From Gryganskiella cystojenkinii (taxonomy: Eukaryota > Mortierellomycota > Mortierellomycetes > Mortierellales > Mortierellaceae), in assembly GCA_015852425.1 (NCBI GenBank), contig JAAAIG010000480.1:1-29524 (forward strand): DNA of 29,524 bases. Reading direction: 5' to 3'. Each line of letters begins with the position of its first letter. The stretch's first letter is position 1. The notes below the pieces were generated by a model. That model searched no databases. It saw only the letters and a program-made list of their open reading frames with translations, and had not been told where the DNA came from. Positions 10,114-21,600 of the stretch are shown piece after piece. The position numbers and the translations under genes were made by a program.

Positions 10114-10131
10114 NNNNNNNNNNNNNNNNNN
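10114..10131. other. assembly gap (18 N)
   Basis: A run of 18 N lies in the 3' flank of the 10146-16892 gene, next to a T run. The gap may hide a homopolymer that could not be assembled. It lies 14 nt outside the stop codon, so it does not affect the reading frame. Confidence 0.97.
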
Positions 10132-10145
10132 TTTTTTTGGTGCAG

Positions 10146-13100
10146 TTAATGGTTCTCCAAAAGTCGGATCCCTCGGTGATACATCTGGTTGACCTGTTCC
10201 TTTGTGAACCGTCCGCGATAAAGCACAACCGTCGCCAGATGTGGCGCCCTCGCCAACAACACATCCAACAGGATCTGAACATGATAACGGTCCCACCCCT
10301 CCGTCCACAAGAACGTGTACTCGAGTCGAGAACAATCCATCATCTCGACCATCGCCACAGTTTCCTTCACCGTCAGCGCCATCACCAGATCAAATCGTTT
10401 CAGCACCAATTTGGACAGGACCCGGTTCAAGCTCTTTTGCTGTTCTGGAGACGATAATCCTGCATAGTGAAAGTAATCCAGATCCACAACCACAGTATCT
10501 TCTTCTTCCTCCTTGTAACCCTCCTCCACCTCGGAATCTGTCATGAGATCCCACAAGTTTTGAAGGACCACAGACGAATGGTCGGGCTCATATAGAATCA
10601 AATCCCGGAGATGGAACCACTGGACCGCATCCAGAACACATCGACAACGGACCCCATCCAACTTGAGCTTAAGCGTCTGGAGTTCCGATTGAGCCACAAC
10701 TCTAGTCAAATTTTGGAGGTAGCTATCCGAAATGGCAGACACATCTTTGGGCATCCAGTAAAGTTGTTTTAGACTCGATCCATACGCTGTGGACTCGGCT
10801 AGGGCCTCCATGGCTGATTCGTCTAGCAAGTCATCCTCGTCAGGAGGTAGGAACGACTCGAGTTGTGAACCGTGGGCATGGAAAAGTGCAGTCCTGTCCT
10901 CGTAACAAAGGTTCTCCTCAACAGCATTCGAGAGATTATTCTCTTTTGGAGGCACGAATCGCATTGACATGTCGCTGAGTTCAATGGTAAAAGTCTGTTG
11001 TCTGGCCAGCATAGCGAACGCGGACAGCGATCCAGGGTACTCTGCAGTGTGTCCAAAACGCGATTGGTCTATCCCAAGGACTAAGTCTGTGAATCTCTCG
11101 GATCTTCGCACAAGAGATTGCAGAACTTGAAGACCACACCACGAGAGTCTGGTTTTTTCCAATCGAACGGATCGTACTTTGGTACCTAGATGACGCTGCA
11201 AAGTCGTCATACTTTCATCGTCAACATTGTACAAATTCATGCTCTCGAGTCCACGTCCGTACTCAACCAGGAGAGACTGAGCATTGTTGAAATCGTTGCC
11301 CACAAGATCGAGCGTTGTGGACTGGGTGGTGTGAGGTGGCGTGGAGAGCAGTCGGTTTCCATACTTGTAGGCCATTTCAAAGATTTCCACATTAGATTTG
11401 TTGAGCATGGACTGGATCGACTTGAACTCGGGAATCATTTTACCCGAGTCACAGACACCGCAGCCGACGGTCAGGTTTCTCAATCCAGTGCAGGTCGCGA
11501 TCAACGTCTGAAAGATCGAGCTCTGGTCCTTGGCACTGGGGAACATAAAGCCCTCGAAATGCAACACCTTAATCGTGGACAAAGCACCTGCAGTACCGTT
11601 TATCTGACTGAATACGGCATTGGCACGAGAGAGCTTGAGAGGCCGGTAATTCGTCCACCATGAAGCATCCCATTCACTGCGATCTAACATTTCAATCCTG
11701 GGTCCCGCGGAATGTTGACAGTTCAACTCGAGTATGGCCACTCTGGATTTCTTGAGGGCCTCCATGAGCTCGGTCATGTCGTTTGGGTTCAAGTCCCATA
11801 ATAACCCAATTTTAAGCTCTTGGATACATGTAGTTTTGCTCATCATGACATAGAACCTTCTGGCAGATGCTTTGGAAAGGAACTGGACCTCGACTCGGCC
11901 TTTGTTCTCATCAAACGTGCCATTCGCTGCTTCGACTTCTTCTTTAAAGGCCATTTCATCCTTCTCTTGGTGATCTTCTCGGAAGTGCTCCTTGCAAACC
12001 CACTTCACCTGACCTGTTTGGGTGGTAGATCTATATAAGTTCCCAACGGCTCGGTCCGATGGCTGGTCTCGCAAGAACGAAGCTAGGTGTCGGAGGTCAG
12101 CACCCTCCAGGAGTTCAATGTCGTCGAAATCCGAGGATTTGTTGGAGTGACCAGCCCTGGCAACTCGAGCATAATCTTTTTGAATCCGCTCTACCTGGTC
12201 AATGGCTTGATCGATCCAAGAACCTATTTGACTCTTTTGCTTGATCAGCGCATTAGAGGTAACGGCCGGAGTCACAGAGTGGACCAAGCGGGTTAAACCT
12301 GGCGCGACCATGTTCGCCACTATGACTCCATACTTCAGCATTTTGAGGATCGTGAGGACATAGGGGCCAAACTTGCGAAAGAACTCTGTTTGACGCTCGA
12401 TTTGGTAGCCTTCGTGGTTCGCGAGATGGGTCTTGTTAGGGATCATGGTCGACTGGCAGCCTGAGTTGGAAGGGACCCCACACTCGCACAAGAAATGCAG
12501 TCGAAACTTATTGCTGAGCGGATTCTTGTTATTCCACCGGTCTGGATTCTGGGGTACGACCACAAACAGACGAGGGATCGGACAGTCGTGGATCTCATAG
12601 TTTTTGGTCATCACTGCGTGAATATAGGAATGGATTTGAGCCGATTGGATTGAAATCAGGGCTTTTTGCTGCATGACTACCAGACTCTTGTCACTGCTTG
12701 CGTTCTCGTTGGTACTTGTCTCGTGGCTGATATCCCATAGCCTCAGAGTACCGTCCGAGCCGCCAGACGCAACTTGACCATCGCTCAGAAATGCGACACT
12801 TTGAACAAGCCAAGAATGACCAGTCAAAACACGAGTAAGAAACCCTGTTTCTGCATTCCAGAGCCGCACCGATTGGTCCATGCTAGACGAGGCGATCCAT
12901 CGGCCATCCTGAGAAAAAGCCACACAGGTGACAGGCTCCTTGTGACCCTGTAGGACAAAGGCGTCGTCATTGCGATGTAGATCCCAAATTCGAAGCTCCC
13001 TTCCTGCACTCACGACCAAACGATCGCCTTCTATGGAATATGCGATACTGCATACATTCGCGAGACCATAGGACAAAATTCGGGCGAGGGTCCCTGTTTC

Positions 13101-16100
13101 CATATCCCAAAGGCGGATGGTACCATCAGAGCTTCCCGAAGCAACTTCTGTGCCCTTTGAGGACCAAGTAGCACTTGTCACCTCGTTGGTGTGGCCAGTC
13201 AAGATGCTGGCAGGCTCAGTTGAATTTTCAAGCCACAGTCGTATCGTCATGTCCTTGCTGGCCGAAACGAGTTTCCCGTCAGGCGAGAATGCTACAGCGT
13301 TCACCCATCCAGAGTGACTCTTCAAGATCCTGCAGGGATCACTGCCGTCCACTTTCCAGACACAGACAGCATTGTCTCGACCCCCCGATGCAAACAACGA
13401 ACCTGTGCTGTTGAAGGTGAGGCTCAGGACGGGAACGGTGTGACCGTGGAATGTGTGGAGTCGTTTCCAATTCGCGACAGAGTAGAGTACGACTTCACCC
13501 CCTGCGAATCCGACGGCAAGTAAACTTCCGTCCGGCGAGCTCGTACAGCACGTTAATCCTGTCGCTTCCAACAGATCCTTTTTCCCAAACACGGCGCCAT
13601 CCATCCGTGCCTCGGTGAGATCTGTTCGATGCAAATGTGCGCCTGTGAGGTTAACTCCGGTCAAATTTGCCTTATGCAACTGAGCAGAGTCAAACTGACC
13701 TCCGGTGAGATCAGCACCAGCAATTTGGATCGCCCGAAGATCTGCTCCGTTGAATGCCACGCCGGCTCGAACAAGAATTGTAATGGCATTGGCCGCTGCT
13801 CGGCTCACAGATGGATCCGTCTTGGACAACTGAATGATGTCGCGTAGCTGATTCTCAAAATCCGGTTGCTGTTGGACACGTTCAGAAAGAAAATGGACAA
13901 CCGAGATTTCAGAAACAAGATTCCTCTGACAAAGGGGGTGATCGGAGAAAGACACAGCGTTCTTGTTGAGGGAAACAGAGGGTTCAAGGGGATCATGATT
14001 CCCTCGAGGATCACAGATTGCACAAGAATAAAAATATTCTAGAAGGGATCGATGAATGAACGCGTAAACGTTTCCGTTGCGATTCAAACGGTTCCTGGAC
14101 CCTGGCCTTGATCGCGATGCGGCGCCACTGTGCTGCATCAAAAGACTTGACTCACGAAGTAGTTTGGACTTTGGATGGTCACCGAAAAACTCAACTTTCC
14201 ATGACTTGCTATCGATCGTGGACGTGTACTCGACTGCGTTGACTCCGCCCAATTCTTTAAAAATAGACTCTGACAAGTGTCTCGAGAATTCGCGAGCGAG
14301 AATCACAAATTCTTGCTCAATCATTTCAAACTCGGACAATTCTACTAAACTCATTTTCTCATTTCGTTTTTGGTTCGACAATCGAACGAGTTCGTTCTCA
14401 AAGTGATGATTCACAAACGCGTCATAGAGTTCGACGCGAGACATCTTGGAGACCGTTGGGGCCATTTTCGGCAAAGTATCCAAAGATAGCTTGAGGAGAA
14501 ATGGGTTCTTTATAAGATCCTTCAGATTGGAGGCTGCATCGAGCTTCTCCATATAGTGGCGAGTTGTCCAAACTGGCGCCTCTCCAAAGTTATCTTGAGT
14601 GCCATCTGCGATCCTGTACTGATCAATGTACTCCCTGATTTGATCTGCTTGAAATGGAACGATGACAACTTCCTCGAGGAGACTAGAGTCGCTAGAGGCG
14701 CTCTGACCTTCGAGACATTCGGATTGGGGTTCGAAGTAGGGGCGATATTCTGGAACCAAGTAATCCTCGCGACAGAAAATAATCAGCTTGGCTTGCCACT
14801 GATTTGGTCGGTTGAGTCGATTAGCGGTGTGGAGATTGGACCATCTGTGCCATTCGTCGTATCCGTCACAGATCAAAATAAATTGTCGCGTTCGTTTCAG
14901 TTCCTCAACCTGTGCCGCAGAGAATAGGTTATAGGTGTCCAAATACTGATGGATGATAGCGCTCTCGGAGTGCATAACAGCGGGAAGACTGACGAAAAGT
15001 GGGATGGGACTTCCTGGCGAGTATTGAGCCCAAAGTTGTTGTTCTAGGCGAGCTCCGAAAGTAGACTTCCCCGCGCCAGAGTCGCCAAGAATCAATAAAA
15101 CCTCCTGATTGCTCGCTAAGAATTCGTCTACCCGCTGTTGCAGGGGAATGGCAAAAGTTTCGGAAGCCTGGACTTTGGACATTGACAGTAGTGGGACATA
15201 GACCGCACTACTGTCGTATCTTTCGAGTCTGATTGATCGGATTTGCTCCAGATGGACATCGAGCTCCAAGGCATCGTTCGCGTTCTTCAACAAACGAGAG
15301 GAGTCCGGAAAAAGCGGACGGATATTCAATGGACATGGGTACTCAAATGGATCGGCTTCGTTCTCGAGGCTCCTGGCTAGTATGGAAGATTGTCTTTTGA
15401 CTGCCTCGTTGTTGACTCCAGAAAAGAAGTCTATCGCGGGAAGTGCCGCTACGCTTTTAAGGATGGTGACGATCCATCTCCTGGTATCCTGGTACTTCTT
15501 GGATCCCGCGCCGGCATAGAACATTTCTTCAAGAAATTCGAGGGCCTGATGTCTAATGGTCTCTTCCCAACATGGATCGACTGAAACTTCCCCGAGCAAT
15601 TGGCAGAAACCCCACCGGAACATAGGGTCTTGATGGCACCTGGGTTGTGCAACAAATGCGTTCAAGAGGGAGAAGCGGCCTTTTCGAATCAGATTCTCTG
15701 CGAAAAGAATGGCCCGATACCAAGAATCCTTGAACGTGACTTCAAGATCTTTGAGTGTGGCTGCGATCGGTTGCTTCAAATCGTTAGAGGACTCGAATTC
15801 GTCTTTGATACTTGCAGGTAAATCACGACTGATCTCATTAACATTTTCGCTGGAAATCTTGTTCTTTCTCATGTCGCCAACGGTCTCTTTAAGGTATTGG
15901 GCACTTCCATCGTATAAGAACTTGCCTTCCTTCGCATATAATGAAGCATGGAAAGCATAGTGTGCCTGGTATCTCAGGAGTGGGTCCTTGTTGGTCATAG
16001 GCACCGCCAAGACATTGAGCAAAGTTTGGAGTTCGTGCTCACGTTTGTGGTCTCGGTAATCATACTGCGCGATAGAAAGGCCGAGAAACTCTTTGAGAAC

Positions 16101-16892
16101 GGTCAACAAACGGATCAAACGATCTTGCGATTGTCCATCACGGTCGTCCAAGCGACTTTGAATAACTCTCAGACAGCGGAGCAGGTCTTCATCTTGCACA
16201 TAACTTGACGGCGCATCTTCAATGAGTTGTGCCAGGCCTTGCAGTAGCTCCACACTCAACGGATTGCCAAGATCGAGCTCATCAAAGAAACAATCGAGCA
16301 GCCGACGGTAGTCGTCATTGCTGACGATGGCTCCGAAAAGAGAAATCTCTCGTATAGAGTCGCAATCCTTGGTTGGAAGCGATATAAAATTGCTCATCAT
16401 ATGAGTAACTAGCTGTTCGATCCTCTTTCTCTCCGCTGGAAGGTCGTCTATGGCTTGAATCCATCCGAGCTGGGATAGCGACATCGTTAGAAGTGGTTCC
16501 GTAGTTTTGGCGAGAAGGCGAGCACCATAGACAAGTTGAGGGGTATCATCGATGCGGTCGTTTACGTTCGGTAAAGGGAACTCGCGTTCCATCCTGGACA
16601 CATTCATAGGAAAGATGTCCGATCTGATGGCATTCTTCTCGACAATAAAATAGACTGAAAGGGATGTGTTGCTGGGGCGGGCCTTGATGCTTGCTGTTGT
16701 TGATGTGCTTGTTGTGAGCGTCAAAACGTTGCGAAAGGAAGTAGACGCCAAGGTAACACCATCGCTAATAGACCGCCCCTCCTTTCGTGAAGAAGTCTTT
16801 CCTCTGGTGCGGACCCAGCGAGAAAGAAAGTTCAATTTGGTCCTTCGTATCAACGCCGGATCAGACGGAGCAAAGCCATTGAAATTTACCAT
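10146..16892 (-). CDS. NLR-like receptor with NACHT, WD40 and a fused C-terminal LRR-like module (2248 aa)
   Basis: A single open frame from ATG (16892) to TAA. Residues 1-135 form a basic N-terminus, and 140-512 Arm-like helices. NACHT: Walker A GDSGAGKS (603-610), Walker B FILICDGYDEW (671-681), sensor-like LIIFCRED (703-710). A winged-helix motif FIHRSLLEYF carries His947. Pentapeptide repeats span 1046-1102, with ANLTG and NLTGA units. Seven WD40 repeats cover 1110-1390. Instead of ending there, the protein continues with a helical hinge (1405-1432) and a module starting PRLFVVVP (1441), with FLCECG (1467-1472), an amphipathic stretch FGPYVLTILKMLKYG (1508-1522) and irregular leucine-rich repeats from about 1770 to 2220. 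I recall this module in large Mortierella proteins of unknown function; I can give no family name. The reading frame is unbroken, so the fusion looks real. Ligand and output are unknown. Confidence 0.92.
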   Translation of the reverse strand: MVNFNGFAPSDPALIRRTKLNFLSRWVRTRGKTSSRKEGRSISDGVTLASTSFRNVLTLTTSTSTTASIKARPSNTSLSVYFIVEKNAIRSDIFPMNVSRMEREFPLPNVNDRIDDTPQLVYGARLLAKTTEPLLTMSLSQLGWIQAIDDLPAERKRIEQLVTHMMSNFISLPTKDCDSIREISLFGAIVSNDDYRRLLDCFFDELDLGNPLSVELLQGLAQLIEDAPSSYVQDEDLLRCLRVIQSRLDDRDGQSQDRLIRLLTVLKEFLGLSIAQYDYRDHKREHELQTLLNVLAVPMTNKDPLLRYQAHYAFHASLYAKEGKFLYDGSAQYLKETVGDMRKNKISSENVNEISRDLPASIKDEFESSNDLKQPIAATLKDLEVTFKDSWYRAILFAENLIRKGRFSLLNAFVAQPRCHQDPMFRWGFCQLLGEVSVDPCWEETIRHQALEFLEEMFYAGAGSKKYQDTRRWIVTILKSVAALPAIDFFSGVNNEAVKRQSSILARSLENEADPFEYPCPLNIRPLFPDSSRLLKNANDALELDVHLEQIRSIRLERYDSSAVYVPLLSMSKVQASETFAIPLQQRVDEFLASNQEVLLILGDSGAGKSTFGARLEQQLWAQYSPGSPIPLFVSLPAVMHSESAIIHQYLDTYNLFSAAQVEELKRTRQFILICDGYDEWHRWSNLHTANRLNRPNQWQAKLIIFCREDYLVPEYRPYFEPQSECLEGQSASSDSSLLEEVVIVPFQADQIREYIDQYRIADGTQDNFGEAPVWTTRHYMEKLDAASNLKDLIKNPFLLKLSLDTLPKMAPTVSKMSRVELYDAFVNHHFENELVRLSNQKRNEKMSLVELSEFEMIEQEFVILAREFSRHLSESIFKELGGVNAVEYTSTIDSKSWKVEFFGDHPKSKLLRESSLLMQHSGAASRSRPGSRNRLNRNGNVYAFIHRSLLEYFYSCAICDPRGNHDPLEPSVSLNKNAVSFSDHPLCQRNLVSEISVVHFLSERVQQQPDFENQLRDIIQLSKTDPSVSRAAANAITILVRAGVAFNGADLRAIQIAGADLTGGQFDSAQLHKANLTGVNLTGAHLHRTDLTEARMDGAVFGKKDLLEATGLTCCTSSPDGSLLAVGFAGGEVVLYSVANWKRLHTFHGHTVPVLSLTFNSTGSLFASGGRDNAVCVWKVDGSDPCRILKSHSGWVNAVAFSPDGKLVSASKDMTIRLWLENSTEPASILTGHTNEVTSATWSSKGTEVASGSSDGTIRLWDMETGTLARILSYGLANVCSIAYSIEGDRLVVSAGRELRIWDLHRNDDAFVLQGHKEPVTCVAFSQDGRWIASSSMDQSVRLWNAETGFLTRVLTGHSWLVQSVAFLSDGQVASGGSDGTLRLWDISHETSTNENASSDKSLVVMQQKALISIQSAQIHSYIHAVMTKNYEIHDCPIPRLFVVVPQNPDRWNNKNPLSNKFRLHFLCECGVPSNSGCQSTMIPNKTHLANHEGYQIERQTEFFRKFGPYVLTILKMLKYGVIVANMVAPGLTRLVHSVTPAVTSNALIKQKSQIGSWIDQAIDQVERIQKDYARVARAGHSNKSSDFDDIELLEGADLRHLASFLRDQPSDRAVGNLYRSTTQTGQVKWVCKEHFREDHQEKDEMAFKEEVEAANGTFDENKGRVEVQFLSKASARRFYVMMSKTTCIQELKIGLLWDLNPNDMTELMEALKKSRVAILELNCQHSAGPRIEMLDRSEWDASWWTNYRPLKLSRANAVFSQINGTAGALSTIKVLHFEGFMFPSAKDQSSIFQTLIATCTGLRNLTVGCGVCDSGKMIPEFKSIQSMLNKSNVEIFEMAYKYGNRLLSTPPHTTQSTTLDLVGNDFNNAQSLLVEYGRGLESMNLYNVDDESMTTLQRHLGTKVRSVRLEKTRLSWCGLQVLQSLVRRSERFTDLVLGIDQSRFGHTAEYPGSLSAFAMLARQQTFTIELSDMSMRFVPPKENNLSNAVEENLCYEDRTALFHAHGSQLESFLPPDEDDLLDESAMEALAESTAYGSSLKQLYWMPKDVSAISDSYLQNLTRVVAQSELQTLKLKLDGVRCRCVLDAVQWFHLRDLILYEPDHSSVVLQNLWDLMTDSEVEEGYKEEEEDTVVVDLDYFHYAGLSSPEQQKSLNRVLSKLVLKRFDLVMALTVKETVAMVEMMDCSRLEYTFLWTEGWDRYHVQILLDVLLARAPHLATVVLYRGRFTKEQVNQMYHRGIRLLENH

Positions 16893-16897
16893 ATCGT

Positions 16898-17515
16898 CTA
16901 GAAGATGTGAAAGTAAAGTTCATGTGCAAGTATTAATACATCTGTGGTTGAGAGTCGATGTATTTAGCACATGGAGAAAAGAGGCAAAAAAGCACACTTC
17001 TTACGCCTTTTTGTCTGTGAACTTGTACGTGTGCGAGAAGTCCCTGGTAGAGTGGCTGGCAAAGCAAGGATCAACTAGTGAACTGATCAAGAGCTATACA
17101 GGTAAGACGGACATAGTTTTTTGTCGACGGACGCAGACATACAGATACGTTTAATAAAAAATAAAAAGATGGATATGTTCCTCTAACCTTTTTTCCCTGT
17201 AAGCCTTTTTGTTTTGTGTTGTTTTTTTAACGCGACCAGGGTGAGGATATCGCTTTCTTCAACAAACAAGATTAAAACGTAGAGGTGAGCATATGCTGTT
17301 TGTTATCAAAAAGAAATGAACCAAACGTTGCTCACCTTAGTTTGATGAGATGCTGGTCTATCGACAACCTCAATGGACCACAAACGCGAATCACGCGCGG
17401 CCGACGATGTACGAGTTCAAACGGTGTGGGCTGATAACGATAATAGGCCAGATGTTGCGAACGGGAAGCTGAAAAATGAACGATTCGGCAGAGTTGTTGG
17501 TCAAATGTCAGTTAC
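16898..17515 (-). other. candidate 5' leader intron of the 10146-16892 gene
   Basis: The acceptor-like CACATCTTCTAG ends at 16898, 5 nt before the ATG, preceded by a pyrimidine-rich stretch and a possible TTAAT branch. A donor-like ACAA|GTAACT at 17515 would give 618 nt, close to the lengths inferred for the other NLR leaders. Alternative donors are TTCG|GTACGT near 17561 and AAG|GTGAGC near 17337. The region 16893-17800 shows no gene. Confidence 0.3.
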
Positions 17516-17802
17516 TTGTTGTTTCCTGCAAATAAGCAATGGGTAACTTCTTTGACGTACCGAATGTACCGCAATGGTGCTTAAATGTGAATGGGTCTGA
17601 CAGGTGAATTGGACAAAGTTTTATGATCCAATCAGGATTAACAAGGAATGACACTTGATTCGTTCCTGTCACAGAATGTGTTAAAGAGGACAGAATCAAT
17701 GAGGGAATGATGTATGCTTGGAATGAAAGGCGAAAGGGCAATGTGAGGAAGATGCATGTCTTCCTCAGTTTGGGTGTATAGTTACAAGGAAAAGGCTCCT
17801 GT

Positions 17803-18313
17803 ACTTCGCCTTTTTTTTAAAAAAAAAAGTACTGCTTAGCATTTGCTGTCAAGGCTCGCCTCCAGCACATGTTGTGATCGTGGCAGCAGCACCTGAAATA
17901 GATCGACCATCTTCCCTTACTTCACAAATCCACAGCAACAGACCTTGCCCTTGCCTTCACTCTTTGCCTGTTACCCTGTCTTTTCCCTTCTGCAGCACTA
18001 GTCACCTCCCATCACTACAATTTTTTTCTTCATCCAGTCTCAACACTGAAAGAAGCGCCGGCTTCTGTTTGTCCTGCTTCTCGGACACCTTTTTTTGTCC
18101 CGATTTCTAAAGATCGGACTGCACTCTCAGACTCAGTGGAGTTGAGAGGTGCTGCTCGAAGTTTTGACAAAGTGAAGGGCTTGTTGCTTATTTTTGGATC
18201 AATGTCATCTCTGGGACGATTCTCCTTTGTACCGTGGCAGCATACTACCATTGCTGAAAAGACTCACCAACTTTGCCTCGCTCAGCGGGATTGTTTCGTT
18301 ATTTAACTTCGCC
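17803..18313 (-). promoter_or_regulatory. GGCGAAGT and GGCAAAGT elements before the 10146-16892 gene
   Basis: On the minus strand there is GGCGAAGT at 18313-18306, GGCAAAGT at 18277-18270, and a further GGCGAAGT at 17810-17803 next to an A/T run. They lie 0.9-1.4 kb before the ATG. The interval 18314-18688 has a 13-T run (18384-18396) and AT-rich sequence, and forms the 3' flank of the next gene; I see no gene in it. Confidence 0.4.
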
Positions 18314-18688
18314 ATAAATGCTCTCTGGACCAGACCGATGCACCAACACCACAATCGAAAAAAAAATAATCGGCGTAGCTACATTTTTTTTTTTTTGCTT
18401 TGCCAAACATTGCCGAGATGACCTAACAACAACAATTGTCCTCTTTTCGAGTTTCTTTTATTTTTATCCCTCTCTTTCGCACTGGAGAGTAAAAACATAC
18501 GTAACTTAACTTAATAAATAAACGAAGAAATAAAGAAATTAGATCAGATAATAAATATGCATGGTATCCATTTTTTTTGGGGGAGGTTGCTGTAGTTGTT
18601 GCTGTTGCTTCTTATGACTCGGGGGTGTTACGGGTCTGTCGCACCTCTCCCTCCTCCTCTCCGAGCTGAAATCGATCGACTTCGGTTT

Positions 18689-21600
18689 TCATCGATCCCT
18701 GTTCTCCTCTTCTGTTACATCTTCCTCCACAGTCAGAGCAGAAAAATTTCGAAGTAGTTCCACTTGTGAATTGTCAAGACCCTTAGCACCGTTGATCCTG
18801 ATGCCGTCTAGGACCAATCTCTTGGGGAACGATCCCCAGATCAAACGGACCGCGATGCGGCCATTTTCTTCCACGATTCTCCAGACACAGACAGAGTGAT
18901 GGTCACTTCCGGTCGCGAGCTCCATTTGCGAGTCTGGGTTCTGTACCCAGGCAAGACTAGAGACTGGTCCCACAAAGTCCTTGATAACCAAGGTTGAGAC
19001 AATGTTCGTTTCTCGCTGTCCTGTCGATTGAACCTTCCAGAGATGAACTGTTCGATCAGAACTACCCGCGGCAACCCATCCGTCGCGAGACCAGGCAATG
19101 CTGTGAATCTCTGCTCTGTGCCCATTCAGAGCGAGAACCTTTTGCTCTGGTTCGTGAAGGTCCCGGATATGGACCGATTTGCCTTGGTCGACCGCGATCT
19201 GGGTCCCGCATGGCGAGAACGCAACAGCGGAGGGTTCGTGCTTCAGGATCAAGATCTTCGTACTCGCTCTGATATCCGACTCTGTGTCCAGGATACGAAC
19301 TGTACGGTCTTTGCTGACCGAGGCCAGCCAGCGGCCATCGTGCGAAAACGTGATGTTCGTTACTTGCTCCATGTGCTCCCTCAATGTGCACTTGAGTCTA
19401 CCTGTTTGAAGGTCCCATAGTTTCACGTACCCATTATGGTCTCCAGTACTCATCCACCGATCGCAAGACGAATACCGGACCAGCCAGCCAGATCCGTTCA
19501 GTGAATACCGAGTTGGGACTGTAGAGCCCTCCTGCACAGGATGGTACTGCAACAGTCCAAAATTATCTGTCGTGGCCAAGTTCTGACCATCAGAGGATAG
19601 AGCGAAGTCGTATACGAACTTTGGGATCAAGATTTTGGAGGTACCACTGGACCGGGTCCACAGTCGAACAGAGTCCTCGCTAACCGAGACTACAAACTTG
19701 CCATCTTGCGAGAATTCGACTCTCTTGACACGGCCGACATGTCTGTTGTTACTGGAACTATCGGTTATAGTGCTCATCGTATCGGTCGCGAACAGAGTAC
19801 CCTCCATGATGGCGCCGCTGAAGTCTACCTGTCTTAGCCAAGTCCCAGCAAACGTGACTCCTGACACGTTCGCTTCCTGCAACTGAGCAGAATCGAACTG
19901 TCCTCCGGTAAGGTTTGCTCCAGGGATGCAGGCTCTTCGTAGGTCCGCCCCATTAAAGCAGATCTGGGCGCAAACCAAGATCGTCATCGCGTTTGAGGCG
20001 GCGACACCGACGTTTGGATCGGTCTTTGAGAGCCTGATCACGGCAAAGAGCTGGTCTCGGAAATCATCATGTCTTTTGACACGGTCCGCAGCAAAGGATA
20101 CGATTGACGACTCATTGGCGAGACTGAACAGGTTGAGAGGATGGATGCCAAGAGGCGACGGTTGATCCTGCGAGTCAAGACAAAGGCGGAGAGACAAATA
20201 TGGAGGATCGCCTTGATGCCTGGTTTTGCCAGTGTAAACATCTTCAGGATCGTAGAGCGTGAGGGAAAAAAAGTATTCAAACATGGATCGATCCATAAAC
20301 CTATAGACCCGGTACACGCCCATCCTGGATTTCCGAATGGACGATGGACTCGATTCCTGTTCGCGCCATTGAAAAACAAGTAGACCCGAGAGTAGCAACA
20401 GCTTTGACATCGTGTCTTCTGGACTAAAGACCTTCTTCCAGGGCTTGTTCTCGCTGCTTACATAATATGTGACACAATTGACCTCTTCGTGCCTGAACAT
20501 GAAGTATGCCACCTCTTTGAAGAACTCGGTGCATTTCACGCAAAAAAATTCGTCCTCCATTTGATCAAAAATATCCTTACAAGCCTTCTCCAGCTTTTGG
20601 TGCCTTCCCATCTCGATAAGGCGCAGCATTTCAAGCTTTAAGCTTTCCTGGACGAATACATCAAAGAGTTCAGCCCGGTTCAGTTGATCCTTGAAAAAAT
20701 CACGGCCGTTCTTGAAGCAATTACGAAGTGTCTCCAGGACCAACTTAAGAAGGAGGGGGTTGGTGACAAGGTCCATAAGTGGCAAGAGCCGCTGCATGTA
20801 GTCCATGGTGCTCCAGACCGGCTGATCACCAAAGAAGGATTGGGTCAAAGGATCTTCCAGAAAAATACTAACATACTCTTGAACTTTCTCCACCGAGAAC
20901 GGAACTATGGCCACATCCTCAACAAGTCGATCTCGATCTTGACTTGGACCGATGTAGTCCAGATAGTTGGCGCGAAGATATTGACTTCGGGACATGAGAA
21001 CAATTTTTGCAGCCCAACGATGCGTTCGTCTCACGGTCAAGTGGAGGTCGACCCATTCTCCACATTCGCTGAATCCGTCACAGAGCAAGATGAACTTGCG
21101 GTCCTTCAACTCACGTATCTGATCAATGGAGAAATTAAGCGACCGCAACGCTGCGTCCACTATATCGGCGTCGTGGATCTCTTTCAAATCGACGTATAGC
21201 GGTATTGGGTCGCCAGATTGATATTTGGACCAGAGGAGATGATGTAAGTATTTCAAAGAGATCGACTTGCCAGATCCAGGGTCGCCGCGGATGAGCATCA
21301 GTTCCTTCACTCCTTTCCAAAAATCGCAAACTCTAGTCTCCAGCGGGATCAATTCGCCACATGCATCTGGATAAACGATCTTTGACATCAGCGATATATA
21401 GATATCTGACAGCGGTTTCCTGTTAAAGGATGCGATTTCTTGAATACGCTGTTCGATAGTGGGTACATTGTCAATTTTTCCTAATAAAGAGGAGACCACA
21501 GGCAGAGGTAGGCGATGCTCAAGGACCCCTACAAAAAGGACCTTGATATCTTCTTCAATCGAAAGTCCATGAAGGAGCTCGGCTGCCCTCTCTCTGACCA

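Noticed and set aside
18030..18251. Minus-strand frame of 73 codons just after the shared upstream element
   Set aside because: It starts at an ATG and has mixed composition, but I find no match to the N-termini of the neighbouring receptors and no splice pair that joins it in frame to 16892. It remains a weak candidate for a leader exon.
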